Shown here piece by piece: positions 55,176 to 63,510 of a stretch of DNA of 64,000 bases. Made by a program: the position numbers and the translations under genes. The stretch's first letter is position 1, and the number at the start of each line of letters is the position of its first letter. Under the pieces are notes generated by a model. The model did no database searches and was not told where the DNA came from. It saw only the letters and a list, made by a program, of their open reading frames with translations. This DNA comes from Arsenophonus apicola (lineage in GTDB: Bacteria; Pseudomonadota; Gammaproteobacteria; Enterobacterales; Enterobacteriaceae), in contig NZ_CP084222.1 of the NCBI RefSeq assembly GCF_020268605.1, positions 868,001-932,000 on the forward strand, read 5' to 3'.

Positions 55176-56132
55176 TTAGGCTAGTGTTAACGCGGTAAGC
55201 CATTGGGTAAAAGCCAGTTTGCAACGCAACCAATTCGCACTATAACAGAGTATTTCCGGTTGTATATCGGTAGCCATTGATAATATTGTTATTTCCTTTA
55301 ATGGCAGTGTTTGAATAAAATGAGGTACAGAATAAGCATAATGAACTAAAAATTGCTCTATTATGACTAACAAATGACTTAAATTTTGCTTTGCTTGCAA
55401 CTGATTCTCTAACCAACACTCCTCATAGCACTGCCAATATACTAATAACTGGCTTAAACCCTGTTCAATCGGCATAGTAAACCAATTAGAAGGAGGCAAT
55501 AAGAGCTCAGTGTCTACATGATCGCTAGTTTGGATCAGTGAATAGCCTCGTTCAGCCTTACTTTTATTTGCTAAGCGCAATCCTTCAATATTAACAAACT
55601 CTTTTGCTAACGCTAAAAGCTCAATTAAAGTGCCCCTTTTCAGTTCCAGTTCAATTTCCATAATAGGTTTTTTTCTGGCGCCAGCATAAATACTACCTTG
55701 ATCTAATACAATTTCAATTTCACTACCTAGATAAGTAACAATCCATTTTTCACGAGAAAAATTGGTATAAAATAAGGTTGTTAACTGAGACTGTAAACGA
55801 TTAACATCGGTATCCTTAGGCCATATTTCGGCCGGAAATGCTAAAAGATTGATCTCAGGTTTATGAATTTCAATATTGTATTCAGGTCGTTGATGTAAAC
55901 CACCCATAACCTTACCGGCGGTTTTCATCGTCATTTCGTAACGACCATCGCAACCGCGGATCCTTAACCCCATATCCCAGCGACGTAATTGATGATCCAC
56001 TGTCTCAAAATAGATATTTGACAGCTTATGTAAGGAAAAATGCGTATAGGGAAAGGATATGATTTTTTCACGGATCCGCTTAATAGCTTCCGGACGAACC
56101 GACAACTTTAATTCAATTTCTAGATGACTCAT
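55176..56132 (-). CDS. ygiF: Inorganic triphosphatase YgiF, truncated CHAD domain
   Basis: A CYTH-domain triphosphatase; E. coli YgiF hydrolyses inorganic triphosphate. The 318-residue protein has a complete CYTH domain (about 1-200): the EIELKL motif near the start, LRIRG, YEMTMK, QRPEYN, IALDQG-type IVLDQGSIYAG and EIELEL. The C-terminal CHAD domain, about 230 residues in E. coli, stops at LAFTQWLTALTLA, so about 115 residues are missing (E. coli total 433). The stop lies 13 bases before glnE, so the missing part has been deleted rather than frameshifted. The catalytic domain should still work. Confidence 0.9.
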   Translation of the reverse strand: MSHLEIELKLSVRPEAIKRIREKIISFPYTHFSLHKLSNIYFETVDHQLRRWDMGLRIRGCDGRYEMTMKTAGKVMGGLHQRPEYNIEIHKPEINLLAFPAEIWPKDTDVNRLQSQLTTLFYTNFSREKWIVTYLGSEIEIVLDQGSIYAGARKKPIMEIELELKRGTLIELLALAKEFVNIEGLRLANKSKAERGYSLIQTSDHVDTELLLPPSNWFTMPIEQGLSQLLVYWQCYEECWLENQLQAKQNLSHLLVIIEQFLVHYAYSVPHFIQTLPLKEITILSMATDIQPEILCYSANWLRCKLAFTQWLTALTLA

Positions 56133-56614
56133 ATTTAGTCCAGATTTTCTGACATCTTCTATCCCTAAGAATAAACGTTACAATTTTTATTTATACTGTC
56201 TAGACTCATACTTAATGTAGATTATCATTTTCAATTTACTATGTTGTTGACAAAAACTAACGGACAACCTCATGACTAACGATTGAAAAGATCTACAAGT
56301 TTAACATAAATAAGCTAGAAAACGGCAATCAATGCGGGTTCACTTTTCTTACCGTCAGCAACATATATTTGCTAAAAAAAAATAATTATAATATTGAATT
56401 AAACTATATTAATAACTAAATACCAGAAAAATAACTGATAGAGAATTTTATTCTATGTTTTTGCCTGAAAATAATAAAAAATGAAATATTATTAATAATG
56501 GCAAATCAATTTAAAGAATCATTATTTTACTTTTTTAGATTTGCATCAATACATTTAACGCATTAGTATCAGCTAATAGCACTTTTTTTCACAGTTTGAA
56601 GATAGTTGAATACA
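56133..56614. other. Intergenic region between ygiF and ygiM
   Basis: A 480-base A/T-rich spacer between divergent ygiF and ygiM. I find no gene, hairpin or repeat worth naming. It presumably holds both promoters; TTGACA at about 56248 is a possible -35 hexamer, without an obvious partner. Confidence 0.5.
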
Positions 56615-57238
56615 ATGAGAAAATTTCCTTTATTTATTCTAGCATTGATAGGATTAAACCTCTCAATGACGACACAAGCGGAAGAAACTCTTTATGTTTC
56701 TGATGAACTCCCCACCTTTATCCACCGAGGGCCTGGAACCGATTATCGTATTATTGGTAGCCTAAAAAGCGGTGATCAAGTTCAATTATTAAGCACAGAT
56801 CAAGAAACCGGCTACGCTCAAATTCGTGATTATAAAGGCCGAGTCGCCTGGTTACCCAAAAATCAACTTAGCCAAACACCCAGTGTAAAAGCACGTATTC
56901 CCTTACTCGAAAAGGAAAATCAAGAATTACGTGAAAAATTAACTAACATTGATAGTAACTGGAATAATCAAACCAGCGAAATGCAAAGCAAAGTTGCCGC
57001 CAGTGATCAAATTATTGCTAACCTAACTGCAGAAAACGAAAAACTAAAAAATGAATTAATTCGCTCAGGAAAAAAATTAGAAATTGCGCAAATTAATCTT
57101 GATGATAATCGCCGTGAACTCATTTTGCAGTGGTTTATGTATGGCGGTGGGGTTGCCGGTGCTGGTTTAATTTTTGGTTTGTTATTACCTCATATTATTC
57201 CTCGACGTAAAAAACGTAATGATCGCTGGATGAATTAA
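56615..57238 (+). CDS. ygiM: YgiM, SH3-domain membrane protein
   Basis: Conserved envelope protein of unknown function. The 207-residue product has a signal peptide (ending TQAEE), a bacterial SH3 domain at about 25-90 (LYVSDELPTFIHRGPGTDYR, then LLSTDQETGYAQI), a coiled coil at about 95-160 and a C-terminal membrane helix (WFMYGGGVAGAGLIFGLLLP) with a basic tail ending DRWMN. E. coli YgiM is 206 residues. I use ATG 56615 over a TTG three codons earlier. It lies 10 bases before cca. Confidence 0.92.
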   Translation: MRKFPLFILALIGLNLSMTTQAEETLYVSDELPTFIHRGPGTDYRIIGSLKSGDQVQLLSTDQETGYAQIRDYKGRVAWLPKNQLSQTPSVKARIPLLEKENQELREKLTNIDSNWNNQTSEMQSKVAASDQIIANLTAENEKLKNELIRSGKKLEIAQINLDDNRRELILQWFMYGGGVAGAGLIFGLLLPHIIPRRKKRNDRWMN

Positions 57239-57248
57239 AGAAAATAGC

Positions 57249-58487
57249 ATGCAGATTTATCTTGTTGGTGGTGCGGTAAGAGATCAGCTATTAGGATTGC
57301 CAGTCTCTGACCGTGACTGGGTCGTGGTTGGCGCTACTCCAGATGATTTAATCAAATTAGGTTTCCAGCAAGTAGGCAAGGATTTTCCCGTTTTTCTCCA
57401 TCCCAAAACACGTGAAGAATATGCCCTTGCCCGTACAGAACGCAAAACCGGTGTAGGCTATACCGGCTTTTCTTGCCATGCCGCACCTGATGTCACGATA
57501 GAAGAGGATCTGTTACGTCGAGATCTGACAATTAACGCCATTGCCCAAACTGAAGATGGCAAACTGATTGATCCTTTCCAAGGTGAACAAGATATAAAAA
57601 ACCGCTTATTACGCCATGTTTCCACAGCTTTTGCAGAAGATCCTTTACGCATACTTAGAGTGGCGCGTTTTGCTGCTCGACTGGCTAAGCAAAAATTTAC
57701 TATTGCCAATGAAACACAGTCTTTGATGAAAAAAATGGTTTCTAATCATGAAATTAGTACAATTAGTGCAGAAAGAGTGTGGAGCGAAACAGAAAAAGCA
57801 TTACAATCATCTGCGCCAGAAACTTATTTTCATGTCTTACGTGATTGTGGCGCACTAGCTATTCTTTTTCCTGAAATTAATCAATTATTTGGCATACCCA
57901 GCGCAACAGAATCACATGCCGAAATGGATACCGGAATACACACGCTGTTAACCTTAAAAATGGCGGCATCATTAACTGACAATATCGAAACTCGCTTCGC
58001 TGCCCTCTGCCATGACTTTGGTAAGGCATTGACCCCGCCAGAACAATGGCCTGCTCATGGGGATCATGCAATCAAGGCTATTCCCTTGATTGAGGCTATG
58101 TGTAACCGATTGCGTATTCCTAGTAGAATCAAGGAATTAGCTAAATTAGTTGCCCGTTTTCATCAACAAATCCACCAAATTAATCAGTTACAACCTGAAA
58201 GTGTGATCAATCTATTCAATCAATTAGATAGTTGGCGAAAACCAGAGCGTATCAATCAACTGGTTATTGCCTGTGAAGCCGATGCCCGTAGTTGGCTGGA
58301 ACGAGAGCATATCACTTATCCACAAGCAAAATTTGTTATTGAGGCATTTGAAACAGTACAAAAAGTATCAAGTAAAAATCTTATTGAACAGGGTATTAAA
58401 GGTATCGCGATCAGGGATGAGCTTACTCGACAGCGTATTCAGGCATTAACTGATTGGCGGCGGCAACAAACCATTTTACCCATTTAA
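57249..58487 (+). CDS. cca: Multifunctional CCA-adding tRNA nucleotidyltransferase
   Basis: Adds and repairs the 3' CCA end of tRNAs. The 412 residues equal E. coli Cca. The class II nucleotidyltransferase head has GGAVRDQLL at about 7-15 and the catalytic pair in SDRDWVVVG (Asp 21 and 23), followed by the RRDLTINA motif and the EDPLRILRVARFAARL neck. A C-terminal HD domain (LCHDFGK at about 255) supplies phosphatase/phosphodiesterase activity. It ends 1 base before convergent folB; uppP, which follows cca in E. coli, is missing. Confidence 0.96.
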   Translation: MQIYLVGGAVRDQLLGLPVSDRDWVVVGATPDDLIKLGFQQVGKDFPVFLHPKTREEYALARTERKTGVGYTGFSCHAAPDVTIEEDLLRRDLTINAIAQTEDGKLIDPFQGEQDIKNRLLRHVSTAFAEDPLRILRVARFAARLAKQKFTIANETQSLMKKMVSNHEISTISAERVWSETEKALQSSAPETYFHVLRDCGALAILFPEINQLFGIPSATESHAEMDTGIHTLLTLKMAASLTDNIETRFAALCHDFGKALTPPEQWPAHGDHAIKAIPLIEAMCNRLRIPSRIKELAKLVARFHQQIHQINQLQPESVINLFNQLDSWRKPERINQLVIACEADARSWLEREHITYPQAKFVIEAFETVQKVSSKNLIEQGIKGIAIRDELTRQRIQALTDWRRQQTILPI

Positions 58488-58488
58488 G

Positions 58489-58851
58489 TTAACCTAAAGC
58501 CGATTTTGTTCGTTCAATAATCACACCAACCTGCTTAGCACGTGCCACCGCACCAGGTTTAAAGACTTTAACGCGTACCCAACAGCTATTGAATTGATTT
58601 AAAATAATATCAGCAACCTCCTGCGCAACCCGTTCTATCAAAGCAAATTTTTGAGTTTCTATATGTTCAATTACCACTTGGCTAACCTGAGCATAATCTA
58701 AACAATATTCCACTTGATCATTTTTAGCCGCATGCTGAGTATCCCATCCCATTTCGATATCTAGTAACAGTTTTTGTTGGATAGTTTGTTCCCAATCATA
58801 AGCTCCAATAGTTGTGAATACTGATAACTGCTCAATAAATATAATGTCCAT
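58489..58851 (-). CDS. folB: Dihydroneopterin aldolase FolB
   Basis: Converts dihydroneopterin to hydroxymethyl-dihydropterin in folate synthesis, and so feeds FolA and ThyA. The 120-residue protein (E. coli 122) has DIIFIEQLSVFTTIGAYDWE with the active-site Glu, LDYAQVSQVV, ALIERVAQEVAD and the C-terminal FKPGAVARAKQVGVIIER. The ATG has AAGG about 5 bases upstream. Its end abuts cca. Confidence 0.95.
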   Translation of the reverse strand: MDIIFIEQLSVFTTIGAYDWEQTIQQKLLLDIEMGWDTQHAAKNDQVEYCLDYAQVSQVVIEHIETQKFALIERVAQEVADIILNQFNSCWVRVKVFKPGAVARAKQVGVIIERTKSALG

Positions 58852-59213
58852 TTACCCTTCTCTCATGTTTAATCTATACCAATAAATACTATCCAGATAC
58901 TTGTCTATTTTCATTGGGAAAATGACCCTATGATCACACATTTTAGTAAAATTTGCGGTAATAATAGGGGAATAAAAATTATTATGCGGCCAAATAGTGC
59001 TAGAAACCCAAAGGTTGAAAAAATAATTCATCATAACTTAAAAATAAATCTAGATAGATATTTGTTAGTTTTACTTACTACTATACTGTATATTTTATTA
59101 ATGTTCTGATATTACCCTGATCTTCAAAATTCGGTATGCAAATAATACTTCGATAAAATACAATTATTATTAATACCTTAAGTTAAAAGATCTTGATTAT
59201 TTGGAGTAATGAT
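58852..59213. other. Intergenic region between folB and plsY
   Basis: A 360-base spacer between divergent folB and plsY. It contains one small plus-strand open frame (58930-59109), described separately, and a weaker 60-codon minus-strand frame that I reject. No terminator or repeat is visible. It should hold the folB and plsY promoters. Confidence 0.5.
58930..59109 (+). CDS. Possible small membrane protein, 59 residues
   Basis: An ATG-to-TGA frame reading MITHFSKICGNNRG and ending in a hydrophobic stretch, LLVLLTTILYILLMF, which could be a C-terminal membrane helix. A GGGA lies about 11 bases upstream, a weak ribosome site. I do not recognise it. In A/T-rich DNA, hydrophobic tails arise by chance, so it may not be a gene. 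Confidence 0.2.
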   Translation: MITHFSKICGNNRGIKIIMRPNSARNPKVEKIIHHNLKINLDRYLLVLLTTILYILLMF

Positions 59214-59870
59214 ATGAGTGCAATCGCACTTGGCATGATTATCTTCGCCTATCTCTGTGGTTCAATCTCCAGTGCCGTCTTGATCTGCCGATTGATAGGT
59301 CTTCCTGATCCTCGATACCATGGTTCCGAGAATCCTGGAGCAACAAACGTGTTACGAATCGGTGGTAAAGCAGCTGCCGTAGCCGTGCTCATTTGCGACA
59401 TTCTAAAAGGAATGATCCCTGTATGGCTAGCCTATTATTTAAATGTCCCGCCCTTTTATCTTGGAATTATCGCCATTGCCGCCTGTTTAGGCCATATTTA
59501 CCCGATTTTCTTTCATTTTAAAGGCGGAAAAGGCGTTGCTACAGCTTTTGGCTCCATTGTCGCCATTGGCTGGGGGTTATCTGGCGTTATCGCTGGTACC
59601 TGGCTACTCACTGTACTACTCAGCGGATATTCATCATTAGGCGCGATTGTCACTGCTATATTAGCTCCCTTTTATGTTTGGTGGTTTAAACCAGAGTTCA
59701 CCTTCCCGGTGGCGATGCTTTCATGTCTAATACTCTTTCGTCATCATGATAACATTCAGCGGCTATGGCGGGGACAAGAGAGCCGTATATGGCAAAAAAT
59801 AAAGAAAAAAAGCGAAAAAACTGATAAAGAAATTATTCAAGCCACTAAAAAACAAGAAAAAAATGATTGA
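59214..59870 (+). CDS. plsY: Glycerol-3-phosphate acyltransferase PlsY
   Basis: Transfers acyl from acyl-phosphate to glycerol-3-phosphate, the first committed step of phospholipid synthesis; PlsC at 36165 does the next step. The 218-residue membrane protein has the three conserved loops SGSENPGATNVLR-type (HGSENPGATNVLR), FHFKGGKGVATAFG and RHHDNIQRLWRGQE. I use ATG 59214 behind GGAG (7 bases), which aligns with the E. coli start MSAIA; an earlier ATA-frame start is not supported. The Lys/Glu-rich tail is about 13 residues longer than in E. coli. Confidence 0.95.
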   Translation: MSAIALGMIIFAYLCGSISSAVLICRLIGLPDPRYHGSENPGATNVLRIGGKAAAVAVLICDILKGMIPVWLAYYLNVPPFYLGIIAIAACLGHIYPIFFHFKGGKGVATAFGSIVAIGWGLSGVIAGTWLLTVLLSGYSSLGAIVTAILAPFYVWWFKPEFTFPVAMLSCLILFRHHDNIQRLWRGQESRIWQKIKKKSEKTDKEIIQATKKQEKND

Positions 59871-59892
59871 TCCCATTATTAATTTTTATGCT

Positions 59893-60933
59893 TTAATTCG
59901 ATTTATGCAACGATTTGAATGTTAACGGTGACAAATCTGCCAGTGGCCAACGCGCTTTAACCGTGATATCCAGACTATCACTGACGCCACTTTTTAAACG
60001 GATCATACCAGCTAGTGCTATCATTGCGCCATTATCGGTACAGAATTCTGGGCGAGCATAAAAAACCTGTCCGCCAATTTTTGTTATCGATTCTGCCATT
60101 TTCAGTCGTAATGTACGATTTGCACTTACACCACCCGCCATAACCAACCGTTTAGCACCCGTTTGCTCTAAAGCGCGTTTACATTTGATCACTAATGTAT
60201 CCACAACGGCATCCTCAAATGCCCGAGCAATATCCGCAGCGGTTTGTTGATCCATCCTATTATTACGAATGGTATTGGCAGCAAACGTTTTTAAACCGGA
60301 AAAACTAAAATCTAGTCCAGGGCGATCTGTCATCGGACGAGGAAATATAAAACGATCCACCTGTCCTTGTTGAGCCATCAATGATAATGCCGGCCCACCC
60401 GGATAATCTAATCCTAATAATTTTGCTGTTTTATCAAAAGCTTCACCTGCAGCATCATCAATTGATTCGCCTAATAACTGATATTGACCAATCGCCATGA
60501 CATTAATTAACTGAGTATGACCACCGGAAACCAATAGCGCCACAAAAGGGAATTCAGGACGGTTTTCTTCCAACATTGGCGCCAGTAAATGCCCCTCCAT
60601 ATGGTGAATAGGGATAGCCGGCACTCGCCAGGCAAACGCCAACGAACGCCCTATTGTTGCTCCCACCAATAAAGCGCCGATCAAACCTGGCCCTGCGGTA
60701 TAAGCAACAGCATCAATATCACTATCGGTTAAATCCGCTTGTTGCAATGCCGCTTTAATTAAAGGAATTGTTTTACGAATATGATCGCGAGAAGCTAATT
60801 CAGGCACTACACCACCATAATCGGCATGCAATTTTACCTGACTATATAATTGATTGGCTAATAAACCGACTTGATCATCATAAATCGCGATACCCGTTTC
60901 ATCGCAAGATGTCTCTATACCTAAAACACGCAT
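59893..60933 (-). CDS. tsaD: tRNA N6-threonylcarbamoyladenosine transferase TsaD
   Basis: Transfers the threonylcarbamoyl group to A37 of ANN-decoding tRNAs, with TsaB, TsaC and TsaE. The 346-residue ASKHA-fold protein has GIETSCDETG at the start, the iron ligands in HHMEGH (His 111 and 115), LVSGGHTQL, the SFSGLKTF motif, and the C-terminal CTDNGAMIALAG. E. coli TsaD is 337 residues. It is divergent from rpsU, the typical enterobacterial order, and convergent with plsY. Confidence 0.96.
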   Translation of the reverse strand: MRVLGIETSCDETGIAIYDDQVGLLANQLYSQVKLHADYGGVVPELASRDHIRKTIPLIKAALQQADLTDSDIDAVAYTAGPGLIGALLVGATIGRSLAFAWRVPAIPIHHMEGHLLAPMLEENRPEFPFVALLVSGGHTQLINVMAIGQYQLLGESIDDAAGEAFDKTAKLLGLDYPGGPALSLMAQQGQVDRFIFPRPMTDRPGLDFSFSGLKTFAANTIRNNRMDQQTAADIARAFEDAVVDTLVIKCKRALEQTGAKRLVMAGGVSANRTLRLKMAESITKIGGQVFYARPEFCTDNGAMIALAGMIRLKSGVSDSLDITVKARWPLADLSPLTFKSLHKSN

Positions 60934-61154
60934 ATATTACTCACCACCTTCGCTAATAACGCAAGTTTATCACTATTTATGTAAAAAAGGTGCAACTTCT
61001 CAGTAAATAAATAACTGTCTATCTGGATTAAATCAGTTATAATTAACATAAATAATTTGTATGGCTTATCCATTATCAGCTAGATTATGCCAACTATTTT
61101 TTTATTAAAAATAATTAATTGGCCGATTTTGTGCGTTTCGTTTTTATACAGCAC

Positions 61155-61184
61155 TTTACAAAGCCCTACACATTGAAGTAAAAT
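61155..61184 (+). promoter_or_regulatory. Probable rpsU-dnaG-rpoD promoter
   Basis: TTTACA (61155-61160) and TAAAAT (61179-61184), separated by 18 bases, lie about 70 bases before rpsU. The hexamers fit sigma-70 and the place fits the known macromolecular-synthesis operon promoters. The rest of the 60934-61255 interval shows no other feature. Confidence 0.6.
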
Positions 61185-61255
61185 TCCGCACCATTTTGAA
61201 GAGAGCTGGCTATGATATTGCTAGCAAAAACCGATTTTTTTGAGGTGAAAGGCAC

Positions 61256-61471
61256 ATGCCGGTAATTAAAGTACGTGAAAACGAGCCATTTGACGTAGCA
61301 CTGCGTCGTTTTAAGCGTTCTTGCGAAAAAGCAGGGATATTAGCTGAAGTGCGCCGTCGTGAGTTCTATGAGAAACCAACGACTGTACGTAAACGTGAAA
61401 AAGCATCAGCAGTAAAGCGCCACGCTAAAAAATTGGCTCGCGAGAACGCACGCCGTACTCGTTTGTACTAA
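61256..61471 (+). CDS. rpsU: 30S ribosomal protein S21
   Basis: Small basic 30S protein needed for efficient initiation. The 71 residues equal the E. coli length and read almost the same: PVIKVRENEPFDVALRRFKR through the Arg/Lys-rich tail ending NARRTRLY. GAGGTG lies 8 bases before the ATG. It is the first gene of the rpsU-dnaG-rpoD operon, with a terminator/attenuator before dnaG. Confidence 0.98.
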   Translation: MPVIKVRENEPFDVALRRFKRSCEKAGILAEVRRREFYEKPTTVRKREKASAVKRHAKKLARENARRTRLY

Positions 61472-61529
61472 TTGCTACGGTTCAATAACCGTAACAATTC
61501 GACAGCAGTGATTAAGTGATTACAAAAAG

Positions 61530-61569
61530 GCCGTGCTTCCTAATAAGAAGCACGGCTTGTTATCTTTCT
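61530..61569 (+). terminator. Attenuating terminator T1 between rpsU and dnaG
   Basis: A perfect 10-bp stem GCCGTGCTTC (61530-61539)/GAAGCACGGC (61547-61556) with a 7-base loop is followed by a T-rich but interrupted tract (TTGTTATCTTTCTT). In E. coli a terminator here lowers dnaG expression relative to rpsU; the same arrangement is seen. Confidence 0.85.
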
Positions 61570-61583
61570 TCAATGAAGAGTTT

Positions 61584-63329
61584 ATGGCTGGACGAATTCC
61601 GCGTACATTTATCAATGACTTATTGGCTAGAACCGATATCGTTGATCTTATTGATACTAAAGTGCCGCTAAAAAAGCAAGGCAAAAACCATCACGCGTGT
61701 TGCCCATTTCATAATGAAAAAACACCTTCATTTACTGTTAATGGCGATAAACAATTTTATCACTGCTTTGGCTGTGGTGCTCATGGTAATGCCATTGATT
61801 TTTTGATGAATTATGACAAGCTTGATTTTGTCGAAACAATTGAAGAGCTTGCTACCATGCATGGGCTGGAAATTCCTTATGAAACCGGTAACAGTTCAAA
61901 TCAAATAGAGCGGCATCAGCGACAAAATCTTTATCAATTAATGAATGATATTAATCAATTTTATCAACATTCATTGAATAAATTAGACTCACATAATGCA
62001 AAACAATATTTAATACAACGCGGCTTAAGTGATGAAATTATTCATCGTTTTTCTATCGGTTTTGCACCAACCGGCTGGGACAACCTACTTAAGCATTTTG
62101 CAAAAAATGCTGAGAGCCGTAAACAGCTAAATGCTGCCGGTATGTTAGTTACCAATAATAATGGTCGTACCTACGATCGCTTTCGTGAACGGATCATGTT
62201 TCCGATCCGGGATCGTCGAGGACGTGTTGTGGCTTTTGGTGGTCGTGTTTTAGATAATACGTTACCAAAATATCTCAATTCACCAGAAACTGAGATTTTT
62301 CATAAAGGCCGCCAATTATATGGCCTATATGAAGCAAGCCAAAATAATCTGGCACTTTCTAAACTATTAGTTGTCGAAGGTTATATGGATGTTGTTGCTC
62401 TGGCGCAATTTGGTATTAATTATGCCGTAGCGTCATTAGGTACATCAACAACGGCAGAGCATATCCAGTTACTTTTCCGCACAACGGATACAGTTATTTG
62501 TTGTTATGATGGGGATAAAGCAGGTCGCGAAGCCGCATGGCGAACGCTCGAAACAGCACTTCCCTATTTGAGTGATGGCCGCCAGCTACAATTTATGTTT
62601 TTACCTGATGGTGAGGATCCTGATTCACTAATACGTAAAGAAGGTAAAGCAAATTTTGAACAACGAATGGATAAGTCACACTCTTTGTCTACATTTTTGT
62701 TTGATACATTGGTTGCACAAGTTGATTTAGCTAGTCATGAAGGTAAAGCAAAATTCAATCGTCTAGCTATGCCTTTAATTAAAAAAGTGCCAGGTGATAC
62801 TTTACAGTTATATTTGGCACAAGAATTGGGTAATTTTATTGGTATTCCTGATACTTCGCGTATTCTTGCCATGATTGAAAAAGGTTCGGCTGAAAAAACA
62901 AATTATCAGACACCAAAAATTAAACCAACAACCATGCGAATATTGATCGCATTATTGGTACAAAATCCAAATTTTGTGAGCCTAATTCCTACTCTTGATG
63001 GCATTAAGCACTCACAGTTACCAGGATTAATGCTGTTTTTAGAGTTAGTTGAACTTTGTCAATCTCATCCTGGTATAACTACGGGTCAATTACTGGAATG
63101 CTATCGTAATAATAAATTTGTTAAACAACTTGAAAAACTGGCAACTTGGAACGATATAGAGATAGAAGAGATAGCGGAAAAAATGTTCAAGGATGCCTTG
63201 GAGCATTTATTTATTACCGCGCTTGATGAAAGGTTCGAATCTCTGATGGCAAAAGAGCGGACAGAAGGTTTAACCAGTGAAGAACGTGAAGAAGTTCGTT
63301 TAATTACTGTTGCAAGAATAAAACAGTAA
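61584..63329 (+). CDS. dnaG: DNA primase DnaG
   Basis: Makes RNA primers for replication. The 581 residues equal E. coli DnaG. The zinc-binding domain has Cys40, His43, Cys61 and Cys64 (CCPFHNEK and HCFGCGAHG). The Toprim catalytic core follows, with VVEGYMDVVAL and CCYDGDKAGREAAWR, and then a C-terminal DnaB-binding helical domain. I use ATG 61584 (MAGRIPR, as in E. coli); an in-frame start at 61533 lies inside the T1 stem. It is followed after 181 bases by rpoD. Confidence 0.97.
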   Translation: MAGRIPRTFINDLLARTDIVDLIDTKVPLKKQGKNHHACCPFHNEKTPSFTVNGDKQFYHCFGCGAHGNAIDFLMNYDKLDFVETIEELATMHGLEIPYETGNSSNQIERHQRQNLYQLMNDINQFYQHSLNKLDSHNAKQYLIQRGLSDEIIHRFSIGFAPTGWDNLLKHFAKNAESRKQLNAAGMLVTNNNGRTYDRFRERIMFPIRDRRGRVVAFGGRVLDNTLPKYLNSPETEIFHKGRQLYGLYEASQNNLALSKLLVVEGYMDVVALAQFGINYAVASLGTSTTAEHIQLLFRTTDTVICCYDGDKAGREAAWRTLETALPYLSDGRQLQFMFLPDGEDPDSLIRKEGKANFEQRMDKSHSLSTFLFDTLVAQVDLASHEGKAKFNRLAMPLIKKVPGDTLQLYLAQELGNFIGIPDTSRILAMIEKGSAEKTNYQTPKIKPTTMRILIALLVQNPNFVSLIPTLDGIKHSQLPGLMLFLELVELCQSHPGITTGQLLECYRNNKFVKQLEKLATWNDIEIEEIAEKMFKDALEHLFITALDERFESLMAKERTEGLTSEEREEVRLITVARIKQ

Positions 63330-63392
63330 TCTTGAAAAAGTAAAATAGATCCGGCTTGAGTGCCGCATAACGTAGGGCAAACGCCTGTAAGT

Positions 63393-63416
63393 TGCCATGA
63401 TGTAAAGGGCATGGCA
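63393..63416 (+). other. Intercistronic hairpin between dnaG and rpoD
   Basis: A 7-bp stem TGCCATG (63393-63399)/CATGGCA (63410-63416) with a 10-base loop, followed by A-rich sequence rather than a T tract. In E. coli the dnaG-rpoD interval has an RNA processing site that separates their stabilities; this hairpin could mark one here, which is inference. Confidence 0.4.
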
Positions 63417-63510
63417 CAAAAAATAATTAAATTCCCTTTAATTTTATTGTTGGCTGACTTGTTTTCGCCGACCAACACCAACCCAAATTATGAAGTGTGG
63501 ATACCGTCTT

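Noticed and set aside
58852..59034. Minus-strand 60-codon frame directly upstream of folB
   Set aside because: No ribosome site, no recognisable similarity, and composition like the spacer; it probably overlaps the folB promoter and leader.
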